The notes below the pieces were generated by a model. That model was not told the DNA's origin and did no database searches. It saw nothing but the letters and a program-made list of their open reading frames with translations. The position numbers and the translations under genes are program-made. A stretch of DNA of 10,967 nucleotides from Clostridia bacterium (GTDB lineage Bacteria > Bacillota > Clostridia > Christensenellales > Borkfalkiaceae): contig JAIDOO010000029.1 in NCBI GenBank assembly GCA_029063275.1, positions 1-10,967 on the forward strand, in the 5' to 3' direction. Shown here piece by piece: positions 1 to 6,797 of the stretch (position 1 is its first letter; every line of letters starts with the position of its first letter).

Positions 1-4
1 TTAC

Positions 5-697
5 ATGGCTATAAATATCGCGTGGGCGGTGCTTGTATTGTTGGCGTTGATTTTTTTAGCGGCGGAAATAATTTCCGCTTTCCTGGTTCCCGAGCTGAAA
101 TTAACCGGAAAAATATTCATTATTTTCATTATCGTTCTTATTGTGGCGCTTATCGTTTTGATTTCGCTTGCAGTTACCTTCAACAAAAAGCTTGTTGCAC
201 AGCGCAAAAAGGAGCTTGAAGAGGAATATACCGAGATGAGCCTCGAGGACGCGAAAGCGGCTTTGACTGCGCGCGGAGTTATTAACGAAAACGGCATAGT
301 AATTCCTTCTATGGCAGGAGGCGGCGACGTTGTACCCGTACTTCCTTTCAGCGATACGAAGGTATATCTCTTTTCCGCCAACGTTTGCTCGAAGATTATA
401 ACCGTTGTGTCGTTCTGTAACGGAAGCGACGCGGTAATGGCGGAATATCTTGTTGACAGAGAACTTTATAACTACATTGAAAAAAGCAACTTCGACGCGG
501 CTTTCTACGGCGGAAGTGAAATGCTCTTCGGCGATAAGGGCGCGTTTGTTAAAAAGGTTATCAAAACCAGAAATTCAAAGGGCGTAGGCTTCTCGTTTAT
601 AGGCGGCGCCGCCGGTGCTGTTTTAGCAGAGCAAGCCAGAAACGAAACCCCCGAAATGGACGCGGTTTTGAGAGTATTGCGCAGGGAGAATATTTAA
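5..697 (+). CDS. Unrecognised membrane protein with two N-terminal helices, upstream of hslV
   Basis: I do not recognise the family. The 230-residue product begins with two hydrophobic segments (about residues 5-27 and 36-58) joined by a short polar turn. A charged, probably helical stretch follows (about 60-76, rich in K, R and E), then a soluble domain of roughly 150 residues. A small Gly/Ala-rich hydrophobic patch near 196-208 could touch a membrane. Few positive residues precede helix 1 and many follow helix 2, so by the positive-inside rule both ends are probably cytoplasmic. The stop codon directly abuts the hslV ATG with no spacer, and the hslV SD lies inside this gene's last codons, so the two are very probably co-transcribed and translationally coupled. 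The ATG chosen is the first in the window; the frame is open to the left edge, so the true start and promoter may lie outside. Confidence 0.7.
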   Translation: MAINIAWAVLVLLALIFLAAEIISAFLVPELKLTGKIFIIFIIVLIVALIVLISLAVTFNKKLVAQRKKELEEEYTEMSLEDAKAALTARGVINENGIVIPSMAGGGDVVPVLPFSDTKVYLFSANVCSKIITVVSFCNGSDAVMAEYLVDRELYNYIEKSNFDAAFYGGSEMLFGDKGAFVKKVIKTRNSKGVGFSFIGGAAGAVLAEQARNETPEMDAVLRVLRRENI

Positions 698-1237
698 ATG
701 AGCGTAGAATTTCATGCAACAACTATATGTGCGGTTAAAAAGAACGGCACGACGGCTATCGCTGGCGACGGTCAGGTTACCATGGGCGAGAGCGTAATTT
801 TCAAAAACTCGGCGCAAAAGGTAAGGCGCATTTTCGGCGGCAAAGTAATTTTAGGCTTTGCGGGCTCGGTTTCGGACGCGTTTTCTTTAAGCGAAAAATT
901 CGAGGGGATGCTCAACAAATTTTCGGGCAATCTTATGCGCTCGGCGGTGGAGCTTGCCGAGCTCTGGCGTTCGGACAAAATGGTCAGAAAGTTAGAAGCT
1001 CTGATGATTGTCGCCGATAAGGACACTATGCTTATAGTTTCGGGCACGGGCGAGGTTATCGAGCCCGACGACGGAATTGCGGCGATAGGCAGCGGCGGAA
1101 ACTACGCTTTGGCGGCGGCGCGCGCATTAAGCCAGAACACCAAGTTTTCAGCGGAAGAAATCGCAAAAAAATCGCTTAAAATAGCAAGCGAGATTTGCGT
1201 GTTTACTAATGACAACATCAAGTGCGAAACCGTTTAA
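698..1237 (+). CDS. hslV: HslV (ClpQ/CodW) peptidase subunit of the HslVU ATP-dependent protease
   Basis: Proteolytic subunit of the cytoplasmic HslVU (ClpYQ) complex; family members form a double hexamer that degrades proteins unfolded by HslU. The 179 residues match the usual length. After a short leader (MSVEFHA) comes the TTI motif, with Thr8 corresponding to the mature N-terminal nucleophile of classical HslV. Other landmarks are AGDGQ (Asp24), KVRR (Lys41, the catalytic lysine position), [10 protein letters not shown] near 53-62, RKLEAL near 97-102, and the [14 protein letters not shown] signature at 131-144. The SD AGGGAGA sits 9 nt upstream of the ATG, inside the preceding gene. Ser2 precedes the leader, as in Bacillus CodW, so which residue is the nucleophile is open. 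hslU follows after a 183-nt gap containing inverted repeats, wider than in a compact hslVU operon. Confidence 0.97.
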   Translation: MSVEFHATTICAVKKNGTTAIAGDGQVTMGESVIFKNSAQKVRRIFGGKVILGFAGSVSDAFSLSEKFEGMLNKFSGNLMRSAVELAELWRSDKMVRKLEALMIVADKDTMLIVSGTGEVIEPDDGIAAIGSGGNYALAAARALSQNTKFSAEEIAKKSLKIASEICVFTNDNIKCETV

Positions 1238-1270
1238 ACGGCGTATCTTATTGCATCTCCGCCGTTTAAA
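1233..1270. repeat. 11-bp perfect inverted repeat across the hslV stop codon
   Basis: TTTAAACGGCG at 1233-1243 is exactly complementary to CGCCGTTTAAA at 1260-1270, with a 16-nt loop. The left arm contains the hslV TAA. The 3' flank is GATTTAAAAACC and lacks a run of T, so this is not a textbook intrinsic terminator. It may stabilise the hslV mRNA end, cause partial termination, or be a processing site between hslV and hslU. The arms and loop are read directly; the role is inferred. Confidence 0.6.
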
Positions 1271-1341
1271 GATTTAAAAACCAGTATTAAAAATTAAAAT
1301 AATTAACGCCGGAAAACGCAAGGGCGGATTTATTTCTCACG

Positions 1342-1371
1342 TTAAGCGTTTTACGACAAAAATAATAAAAT
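1342..1371 (+). promoter_or_regulatory. Weak candidate promoter for hslU
   Basis: A possible -35 TTAAGC (1342-1347) and -10 TAAAAT (1366-1371) are separated by 18 bp. The -35 is a poor match and the whole gap is AT-rich, so this is only a candidate. If real, transcription would start near 1378, inside the left arm of the 39-bp palindrome. That would make the palindrome either an operator at the start site or a 5' hairpin in the hslU mRNA. Confidence 0.25.
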
Positions 1372-1409
1372 CGAAACAAATCTTTTGCAATGCAATAGAT
1401 TTGTTTCGA
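1371..1409. promoter_or_regulatory. 39-bp near-perfect palindrome just before the hslU ribosome binding site
   Basis: The outer arms TCGAAACAAATCT (1371-1383) and AGATTTGTTTCGA (1397-1409) are perfectly complementary over 13 bp. Inside a single T:T mismatch, TTGCA and TGCAA (1385-1389 and 1391-1395) continue the symmetry around the central A at 1390. In RNA this would form a 13-bp stem with a short apical extension, ending at the SD AAAAGG. It matches neither the CIRCE (HrcA) nor the CtsR heat-shock operator. On the minus strand the stem is followed by a T-rich stretch (complement of 1359-1370), so it could also stop antisense transcription. It is probably a protein-binding operator or a regulatory 5' hairpin for hslU. 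Confidence 0.6.
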
Positions 1410-1414
1410 AAAGG
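1409..1414 (+). promoter_or_regulatory. hslU ribosome binding site (decides the start)
   Basis: AAAAGG lies six bases before the ATG at 1421 and begins on the last base of the 39-bp palindrome. It supports 1421 over the upstream TTG. If the hairpin forms in the mRNA, it stacks directly beside this site and may influence ribosome access. Confidence 0.6.
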
Positions 1415-1420
1415 ATTTAT

Positions 1421-2731
1421 ATGGATTTGACACCCAAACAGATTGTACACGAGCTTAATAAATATATCATCGGTCAAAACGAGGCGAAAAAGGCGGTTGC
1501 CATAGCATTGAGAAACCGCTACCGCAGAAGCAGGCTTTCGCCCGAGCTTATGGACGAGATAACCCCCAAAAACATTATAATGAAGGGACCCACGGGCGTT
1601 GGTAAGACCGAAATAGCAAGAAGGCTTGCAAAATTAGTAAAGGCGCCCTTTCTGAAAGTGGAAGCCACAAAGTATACCGAGGTCGGCTACGTCGGCAGGG
1701 ACGTGGAGTCAATGGTCCGCGATTTGGCGGAGTGCGCTATACGCCTTGTTAAAGAGGAAAAGACGGCGGAAGTCAGCTATAAGGCGACGGCGACCGCCGA
1801 GCGCAGAATAGCCAAGGTGCTTGCCGAAATGAAAAAGGACGAGCGCGGCGAAACTGCCAAGGAAGTTTTCGAGCAGAAAATAGTAGACGATATTCACGCG
1901 GGCAAGTACGACAATACGGTAATCGAAATAGAAGTGGACGACGTGCCGAAACCTTTGGAGCTTTCCCCCGGCGCGGGCGCGGCAATCGATTTAGGCTCGG
2001 TTTTCTCGGGCCTTGGCATGCAAAAGAAAAAGAAGAGAAAAATCACCGTAAAGGAAGCTAAAAATTTAATCCTTTCGGAAGAAGCCGACAAGCTTATAGA
2101 CAACGACGCGGTTAACGCGGAGGCAATCCGACGCGCCGAAAACGACGGTATTATCTTCATCGACGAAATCGACAAAATCGCAGGCAAGGGCAATCAGGGC
2201 GCGGACGTTTCGCGCGAGGGCGTCCAGCGCGACATTCTGCCCATTGTCGAGGGCTGTACGGTAATGACAAAGTACGGTCCCGTAAAGACCGACTATATCC
2301 TGTTCATTGCGGCGGGAGCTTTCCACGTTTCCAAGGTGGAGGATTTAATCCCCGAACTTCAGGGCAGGTTCCCCATTCAGGTAGAGCTTAAAAGCCTTAC
2401 CAAAGAGGATTTTGTGAATATTCTCACCCAACCGCAGAACGCGATTACCACGCAGTATTCCGCGCTTTTGGCGGTGGACAATATCAATTTGAAATTCACC
2501 TCTGACGCGATAGAAAAAATAGCCGAAATTTCCGAGGATATCAACGCAACCTCCGAGGATATCGGCGCGCGCAGACTTCATACCGTTATGGAATATCTTT
2601 TGGAGGATATTTCGTTCAACGCGGGCGGAAACGATTATCCCGTGATAGACGTTGAAGTAAACTGTAAGTACGTTGAAGAGCATCTTGAAAACATTATCAG
2701 AAACAGAGATTTGAAGAAGTACGTTCTTTAA
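1421..2731 (+). CDS. hslU: HslU (ClpY) AAA+ unfoldase subunit of the HslVU protease
   Basis: ATPase that recognises, unfolds and threads substrates into HslV. The 436 residues are close to the typical 440-450. Visible in order: N-terminal TPKQIVHELNKYIIGQ; Walker A GPTGVGKT (56-63); the pore loop GYVGRD (89-94), which grips substrate; a charged, variable I-domain (about 110-235); Walker B IIFIDEID (244-251); PELQGRFP with Arg316 as probable arginine finger; sensor-2 region IGARRLHTVMEYLLEDISF (381-399); and a C-terminus ending DLKKYVL, the tail family members insert into HslV to activate it. All catalytic landmarks are intact. The ATG at 1421 is chosen because AAAAGG lies 6 nt upstream and the product begins like known HslU; an in-frame TTG at 1385 lies inside the palindrome and would add 12 unrelated residues. 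Confidence 0.97.
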   Translation: MDLTPKQIVHELNKYIIGQNEAKKAVAIALRNRYRRSRLSPELMDEITPKNIIMKGPTGVGKTEIARRLAKLVKAPFLKVEATKYTEVGYVGRDVESMVRDLAECAIRLVKEEKTAEVSYKATATAERRIAKVLAEMKKDERGETAKEVFEQKIVDDIHAGKYDNTVIEIEVDDVPKPLELSPGAGAAIDLGSVFSGLGMQKKKKRKITVKEAKNLILSEEADKLIDNDAVNAEAIRRAENDGIIFIDEIDKIAGKGNQGADVSREGVQRDILPIVEGCTVMTKYGPVKTDYILFIAAGAFHVSKVEDLIPELQGRFPIQVELKSLTKEDFVNILTQPQNAITTQYSALLAVDNINLKFTSDAIEKIAEISEDINATSEDIGARRLHTVMEYLLEDISFNAGGNDYPVIDVEVNCKYVEEHLENIIRNRDLKKYVL

Positions 2732-2755
2732 CCTAAACTTTCGGAGGCTGACGCA

Positions 2756-3697
2756 ATGTTCGGTAAAAATAAAAAGGAAAAACTTTTTAAAGAGCTTGAA
2801 AATGCGGATAAGCTGAGCGCACGGAAAATAAACAAAATATGCGCTGAAATTTTCGCTGTTGCAAAAAAAGGCGACGGAGAAGCTTACTACAAGCTTTATG
2901 AATTTGCAAAGAATAACTATAAAAACCGCAGGGCGGATATAAAGTATTACGACTGGTTAGGCGCGTTGCAAAAAGCCGCCGAGCTCGAATATCCCAAGGC
3001 GGTGTGCGAATATTACGGACGCCATTGTCCGGAGGATACGTCCAAAGCGATTGCAATGCTCGAAAGGGCGGCGGCAAAGGGCTCGGACGAGGCTTGTATA
3101 CAACTCTCGAAAATTTACGACAGGGCTTTTCACGGATACGCTAACGACGGGTTGGAAAAGCTGACAAAGGAAGAGTGCGCCGAAAAAAATATCGAATGTC
3201 TTACGGTTGCCGCCGAAAGGGGCAACACGGACGCGCAAATTATGCTGGGCAATTTTTTAAGCCTTTACCGGGGCGATTTGGACGGCGGAGAAAAATGGTT
3301 TGCATTGGCGGCTGAAAAGGACCAAGCCGAAGCTTACCTCGGCTTGGCGCGCATCTACAAGAAAAAAGAAGAGTTGTACAAGGCGCAAAAATATTATAAA
3401 CTTTCCGCCGACAAGGGCAATATCTACGCGCTGGGCGGTTTGGGCGAAGTGCTTTTACTGCCCGGAATGTATCAGAATATCGATAACGGCTTAAAGATAC
3501 TCGAAGAGTCTGTAAATAAGGGGAATATGGTTTCCGCGTTAAAACTTTCGGATTTGTACGAAAAAGGCGAAATTATCCCGCAAGACTTGGAAAAAGCTAA
3601 GTTCTGGAAAGATAAAAGCGAAGAAATCAGAAAAAATTTTCTTAAAAGAAACGAAAAAATCGAGGCTAAAGCCGCCAAGGATTTAAGCGAAGACTGA
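2756..3697 (+). CDS. Sel1-repeat (SLR/TPR-like) protein of unknown role
   Basis: A 313-residue soluble protein built of Sel1-like repeats, the TPR-related helical hairpins that serve as protein-interaction scaffolds. Repeat units can be followed by their A-x-x-G-x-x-x-A pattern: AAELEYPKAVCEYYG (74-88), AAAKGSDEACIQLSKIYD (105-122), AAERGNTDAQIMLGNFL (152-168), AAEKDQAEAYLGLARIY (185-201), SADKGNIYALGGLGEVL (217-233) and SVNKGNMVSALKLSDLYEKG (252-271). No signal peptide or membrane segment is visible, so it is probably cytoplasmic. The tail (about 285-313) is highly charged and likely helical. CGGAGG lies upstream of the ATG at good spacing, and the gene starts 24 nt after hslU, suggesting co-transcription. 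The partner is unknown; a link to HslVU is only suggested by position. Confidence 0.85.
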   Translation: MFGKNKKEKLFKELENADKLSARKINKICAEIFAVAKKGDGEAYYKLYEFAKNNYKNRRADIKYYDWLGALQKAAELEYPKAVCEYYGRHCPEDTSKAIAMLERAAAKGSDEACIQLSKIYDRAFHGYANDGLEKLTKEECAEKNIECLTVAAERGNTDAQIMLGNFLSLYRGDLDGGEKWFALAAEKDQAEAYLGLARIYKKKEELYKAQKYYKLSADKGNIYALGGLGEVLLLPGMYQNIDNGLKILEESVNKGNMVSALKLSDLYEKGEIIPQDLEKAKFWKDKSEEIRKNFLKRNEKIEAKAAKDLSED

Positions 3698-3710
3698 TTA
3701 AAGGTGAAAA

Positions 3711-4964
3711 ATGATTAACGCACCCAAGGGCACAAAGGACGTTTTGCCCGAACAATCTTATAAATGGCAGTACATCGAAAATACCGCGCGTGAGGTTGCG
3801 CGGGTTTTTGCCTTGCGCGAAGTGCGCACGCCAGTATTCGAATACACCGAGCTTTTTAAGCGCGGAGTGGGAGAAACGACCGACGTCGTGGGCAAGGAAA
3901 TGTACACTTTCGAGGACAAGGGCGGAAGATCCATAACCTTAAAGCCCGAGGGCACCGCAGGCGTTGCAAGAACCTTTATAGAAAACGGTCTTGCTTCCTC
4001 GCCTATGCCCGTAAAGACATATTATATCACCCCCGCGTTCCGCTACGAAAGACCGCAGGCGGGACGGCTACGCGAATTTCACCAGTTCGGCATAGAAATT
4101 TTCGGCTCGTCCGCACCGCAGACGGACGCGGAAGTTATTTTCGCCGCTTCGTCCTTTTTGAAAAAACTGGGTGTAAAGGCGAGGCTGGAAATTAATTCCA
4201 TAGGCTGTAAAACCTGTCGCGCGGAATACAACAGGGCGCTGAAAAACTACTTTGCGCCGCATATAGGCGAAATGTGCGAAACCTGCAAAACGCGGTTCGA
4301 TAAAAATCCTTTGAGAATTTTGGACTGCAAGGAAGAGGGCTGTAAAAAATTTACCTTCAAAGCGCCTCACATTACGGACTATTTGTGCGAAGAATGTGCC
4401 GAACACTTCAAGGGCGTAAAAAAGCTTTTGGATAACCAAGGGCTCGAATATAACGTCAATCCGTTTATCGTCCGCGGTCTGGATTACTACACAAAAACGG
4501 TGTTCGAGTTTGTATCCGACTCAATCGGCGCGCAGGGAACGGTGTGCGGCGGCGGAAGGTATGACGGACTTATAGAACAGCTGGGCGGAAACGCGTTGCC
4601 CGCGATAGGCTTCGGCGCGGGAATCGAACGGCTTTTGATAGTTATGGAAAACACGGGCGCGGCTTTCCCCGAAGAGGACAAACCCTTGATTTATATTGCG
4701 GGTATGGACAATGAAACGCGCGAAAAGGCTTTTGAAATCGCCTCGGATTTAAGGGGCAAGGGCATAATAGCGGAAATTGACCATATGTCAAGGTCTGTTA
4801 AGGCGCAGTTTAAGTATGCGGACAAGCTAGGCGCAAAATTCGTTGCGGTGATTGGCGGCGACGAATTATTATCGGGCGAGGTCAATTTGAAGAATATGAC
4901 CGACGGCGCGCAGGATAGGGTTAAATTCGAAGATATTTACACATATTTAAAGAAAGGAGTTTAA
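3711..4964 (+). CDS. hisS: Histidyl-tRNA synthetase (class II)
   Basis: Charges tRNA-His with histidine in the cytoplasm. The 417 residues are the normal bacterial size. Seen in order: N-terminal APKGTKDVLP; class II motif 1 region around 40-60 (RTPVFEYTELFKRG); TLKPEGTAGVAR (77-87); motif 2 FRYERPQAGRLREFHQFG (110-127); histidine-specific RGLDYYTKTVFEF (255-267); motif 3 GFGAGIERLL (300-309); and a C-terminal anticodon-binding domain from about 325. The inserted middle region has four cysteine pairs (C166/C169, C189/C192, C206/C211, C226/C229). Many bacterial HisRS sequences carry such pairs, which may bind zinc. AAAGGTG precedes the ATG, and the gene starts 13 nt after the Sel1-repeat gene. 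The 3' end provides the SD for trxA. Confidence 0.97.
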   Translation: MINAPKGTKDVLPEQSYKWQYIENTAREVARVFALREVRTPVFEYTELFKRGVGETTDVVGKEMYTFEDKGGRSITLKPEGTAGVARTFIENGLASSPMPVKTYYITPAFRYERPQAGRLREFHQFGIEIFGSSAPQTDAEVIFAASSFLKKLGVKARLEINSIGCKTCRAEYNRALKNYFAPHIGEMCETCKTRFDKNPLRILDCKEEGCKKFTFKAPHITDYLCEECAEHFKGVKKLLDNQGLEYNVNPFIVRGLDYYTKTVFEFVSDSIGAQGTVCGGGRYDGLIEQLGGNALPAIGFGAGIERLLIVMENTGAAFPEEDKPLIYIAGMDNETREKAFEIASDLRGKGIIAEIDHMSRSVKAQFKYADKLGAKFVAVIGGDELLSGEVNLKNMTDGAQDRVKFEDIYTYLKKGV

Positions 4965-4965
4965 A

Positions 4966-5280
4966 ATGGTTGAAGAATTGGACGTTAAGGAATTTGACGA
5001 ATTGATTTCGGGCGAAAAGCCCGTTGTATGCGATTTTTTCGCAACCTGGTGCGGACCCTGCAAAATGCTCGCGCCCGTAATGGAAAAGGTGGCTGAAAGC
5101 TTTGAGGGCAAGGCGGTTTTTGTAAAAGTCGACGTTGACAAAAATCCCGAACTTGCCGTGCGCTACGGCGTGATGTCGATTCCCCTCGTCGCTGTTTTCA
5201 AGGGCGGCGAGCTTGCGGCTAAGACGCTCGGATATATGAGCGAAAGCGAAGCAAACGCCTTTGTTGAAAAAAATCTGTAA
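4966..5280 (+). CDS. trxA: Thioredoxin
   Basis: Small cytoplasmic dithiol-disulfide oxidoreductase that keeps protein cysteines reduced with electrons from thioredoxin reductase. At 104 residues it is the standard single-domain length. The active site WCGPC has Cys29 and Cys32 in the context FFATWCGPCKMLAP. Other hallmarks are DVDKNPELAVRYGVMSIP (56-73) with the cis-proline Pro73 opposite the active site, and GG near 80-81. No signal peptide is present. The ATG is one base after the hisS stop, and the SD AAAGGAG lies inside the last hisS codons, so translation is probably coupled. A strong terminator follows, making this the last gene of the block. No reductase gene is in view. Confidence 0.96.
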   Translation: MVEELDVKEFDELISGEKPVVCDFFATWCGPCKMLAPVMEKVAESFEGKAVFVKVDVDKNPELAVRYGVMSIPLVAVFKGGELAAKTLGYMSESEANAFVEKNL

Positions 5281-5289
5281 AAAACAAAC

Positions 5290-5328
5290 AGCCGCCCCGC
5301 GCACAAAGTGCGCGGGGCGGCTTATTTA
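5290..5328 (+). terminator. Strong intrinsic terminator after trxA
   Basis: A 14-bp perfect stem, GCCGCCCCGCGCAC (5291-5304) with GTGCGCGGGGCGGC (5308-5321), closes on a 3-nt AAA loop. An A-T pair extends it at the base, and TTATTTAT follows. This is the strongest hairpin in the window and ends the unit that includes hisS and trxA. Confidence 0.92.
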
Positions 5329-5401
5329 TACGCTAAGTGTATGGTTTGCTGGCTATTAAACGTACGCGCCGACGCTTTCACAAAAATTTTATCTGCGGCG
5401 G

Positions 5402-5430
5402 TTGTTAAATTAAAAAATATATGATACAAT
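5402..5430 (+). promoter_or_regulatory. glyA promoter with extended -10
   Basis: -35 TTGTTA (5402-5407), 17-bp spacer, -10 TACAAT (5425-5430), with TGA at 5422-5424 giving an extended -10. The predicted start near 5437 leaves a leader of about 13 nt that holds little besides the SD GGAGGAG. There is no room for a riboswitch or leader peptide between this promoter and glyA. Confidence 0.75.
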
Positions 5431-5449
5431 AAATAAAAACGGAGGAGTT

Positions 5450-6700
5450 ATGATAGATATATCCCTTATTGAAAAGACCGACCCCGAAGTTGCGGAAGCG
5501 CTGAAAAAAGAGCTTTTCCGCCAGCAGAACAATATAGAACTTATTGCCAGCGAAAACTTCGTTTCCCCTGCGGTTATGGCGGCTGCCGGCAGCCACCTTA
5601 CCAACAAGTATGCCGAAGGCTACCCCGACCACCGCTATTACGGCGGCTGTCAATTTGTGGATATCGCCGAGGACTTGGCGCGTAACCGCCTTAAAGAAAT
5701 TTTCGGTTGCGAGTACTGCAACGTTCAGCCCCATTCGGGCGCGAGCGCAAACCTTGCGGTGCTTTTTGCAACCTGCCAGCCGGGCGACACCGTTATGGGA
5801 ATGAACCTTGCCCACGGCGGACACCTCTCGCACGGCTCGCCCGTCAATATTTCGGGCAAGTACTTCAATATCGTTCCCTACGGAGTAAGCGAGGGCGAGG
5901 AAGTTATCGACTACGACGAAATGGAAAAAATCGCTATGCAGTGCAAGCCCAAGGTTATAATTTCGGGCGCGAGCGCTTATCCCAGGATTATCGACTTCAA
6001 GCGCATACGCGAAATCTGCGACAAATGCGGAGCTTTGATGTTCGTTGACATAGCGCACATTGCGGGACTTGTAGCGGCGGGACTTCACCCCAGCCCCGTG
6101 CCCTATGCGGATTTTGTTACTACCACCACGCACAAGACCCTGCGCGGACCGCGCGGCGGCGTTATTATGTGCAAGGAAGAGTGGGGCAAGGCGATTGACA
6201 AGGCTATATTCCCCGGCATACAGGGCGGACCCTTAATGCACATAATCGCGGCAAAGGCGGTTGCGTTCAAAGAGGCGCTGTCCCCCGAATTCAAAGAGTA
6301 CCAGAAACAGATTGTCAAAAACGCGGCGGCTATGGCTGACGAGTTTAAAAAACTGGGTGTTGAAATGGTTTCGGGCGGAACGGATAACCACCTCATTCTG
6401 TTGAAGCTTGCAAACAAAAACATCACGGGAAAACAGCTTACCGAGTATCTCGACGAGGTGCATATCACGGTCAACAAAAACGCGGTGCCCTTCGACAAAG
6501 AAAAGCCTTTTGTAACCTCGGGCATACGCGTGGGCACGCCCGCTATGACCTCGCGCGGAATGAAAGAGGGCGAGGCGCGCAAAATCGCTCGGTTAATTTC
6601 TGAAGTTATCGAAAAGCGCGAAGCCTGCTTTGACAGCGTAAACAAAGAGGTTGCCGCGCTCTGCAAGCAGTTTCCCCTTTACGAAGGTTTAACAAAATAA
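5450..6700 (+). CDS. glyA: Serine hydroxymethyltransferase
   Basis: Cytoplasmic PLP enzyme converting serine and tetrahydrofolate to glycine and 5,10-methylene-tetrahydrofolate, the main source of one-carbon units for purine, thymidylate and methionine synthesis. The 416 residues match bacterial SHMT. Motifs seen: IELIASENF (29-37), [16 protein letters not shown] (51-66), [10 protein letters not shown] (95-104), the HGGHLSHG block with the His that stacks on PLP (about 125), [10 protein letters not shown] (198-207) with the PLP-contacting Asp200, [14 protein letters not shown] (224-237) with PLP-lysine Lys229, and SGIRVGTPA near the C-terminus with the substrate-carboxylate Arg. GGAGGAG lies close before the ATG. 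The gene stands alone between a promoter and a terminator. Confidence 0.98.
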   Translation: MIDISLIEKTDPEVAEALKKELFRQQNNIELIASENFVSPAVMAAAGSHLTNKYAEGYPDHRYYGGCQFVDIAEDLARNRLKEIFGCEYCNVQPHSGASANLAVLFATCQPGDTVMGMNLAHGGHLSHGSPVNISGKYFNIVPYGVSEGEEVIDYDEMEKIAMQCKPKVIISGASAYPRIIDFKRIREICDKCGALMFVDIAHIAGLVAAGLHPSPVPYADFVTTTTHKTLRGPRGGVIMCKEEWGKAIDKAIFPGIQGGPLMHIIAAKAVAFKEALSPEFKEYQKQIVKNAAAMADEFKKLGVEMVSGGTDNHLILLKLANKNITGKQLTEYLDEVHITVNKNAVPFDKEKPFVTSGIRVGTPAMTSRGMKEGEARKIARLISEVIEKREACFDSVNKEVAALCKQFPLYEGLTK

Positions 6701-6717
6701 TACCGGCAATTGCCAAT

Positions 6718-6757
6718 GCGGCGCAGCGGAATACGCTGCGCCGCGCTTTGCGTTTTA
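6718..6757 (+). terminator. Intrinsic terminator after glyA
   Basis: An 11-bp perfect stem, GCGGCGCAGCG (6718-6728) with CGCTGCGCCGC (6734-6744), and a 5-nt loop, followed by GCTTTGCGTTTT. The T-tract is interrupted but the stem is GC-rich. A separate 10-bp palindrome (GGCAATTGCC, 6705-6714) lies between the glyA stop and this stem. Confidence 0.8.
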
Positions 6758-6762
6758 AAAAA

Positions 6763-6791
6763 TTGACAGTTTGAAAATTGTGTGCTAATAT
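6763..6791 (+). promoter_or_regulatory. Near-consensus promoter of the XRE-type gene, with no room for a leader
   Basis: -35 TTGACA (6763-6768, perfect), 17-bp spacer, -10 TAATAT (6786-6791), with TGC at 6783-6785 giving an extended -10. This is the best promoter match in the window. The expected start point, about 7 bases after the -10, coincides with the ATG at 6798, predicting a leaderless mRNA. Confidence 0.85.
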
Positions 6792-6797
6792 TTGCTT

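Noticed and set aside
1238..1420. CIRCE or CtsR heat-shock operators upstream of hslU
   Set aside because: Neither TTAGCACTC-N9-GAGTGCTAA nor tandem GGTCAAA-type heptads occur in the gap.
5329..5401. Possible riboswitch or T-box leader before glyA
   Set aside because: The glyA promoter lies downstream of this stretch and leaves only about 13 nt of leader; no T-box or glycine-aptamer features were recognised.
5405..6133. A 242-codon open frame on the minus strand, opposite the glyA promoter and 5' half
   Set aside because: It lies opposite strongly conserved glyA, its product has no recognisable domain, and its existence is explained by the codon bias of the sense gene.
6103..6666. A 187-codon minus-strand frame opposite the 3' half of glyA
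   Set aside because: Low-complexity, Ser/Pro-rich shadow of glyA with no family resemblance.
6705..6714. 10-bp palindrome GGCAATTGCC between glyA and its terminator
   Set aside because: Too short and unsupported by context to call a site; it may be chance.
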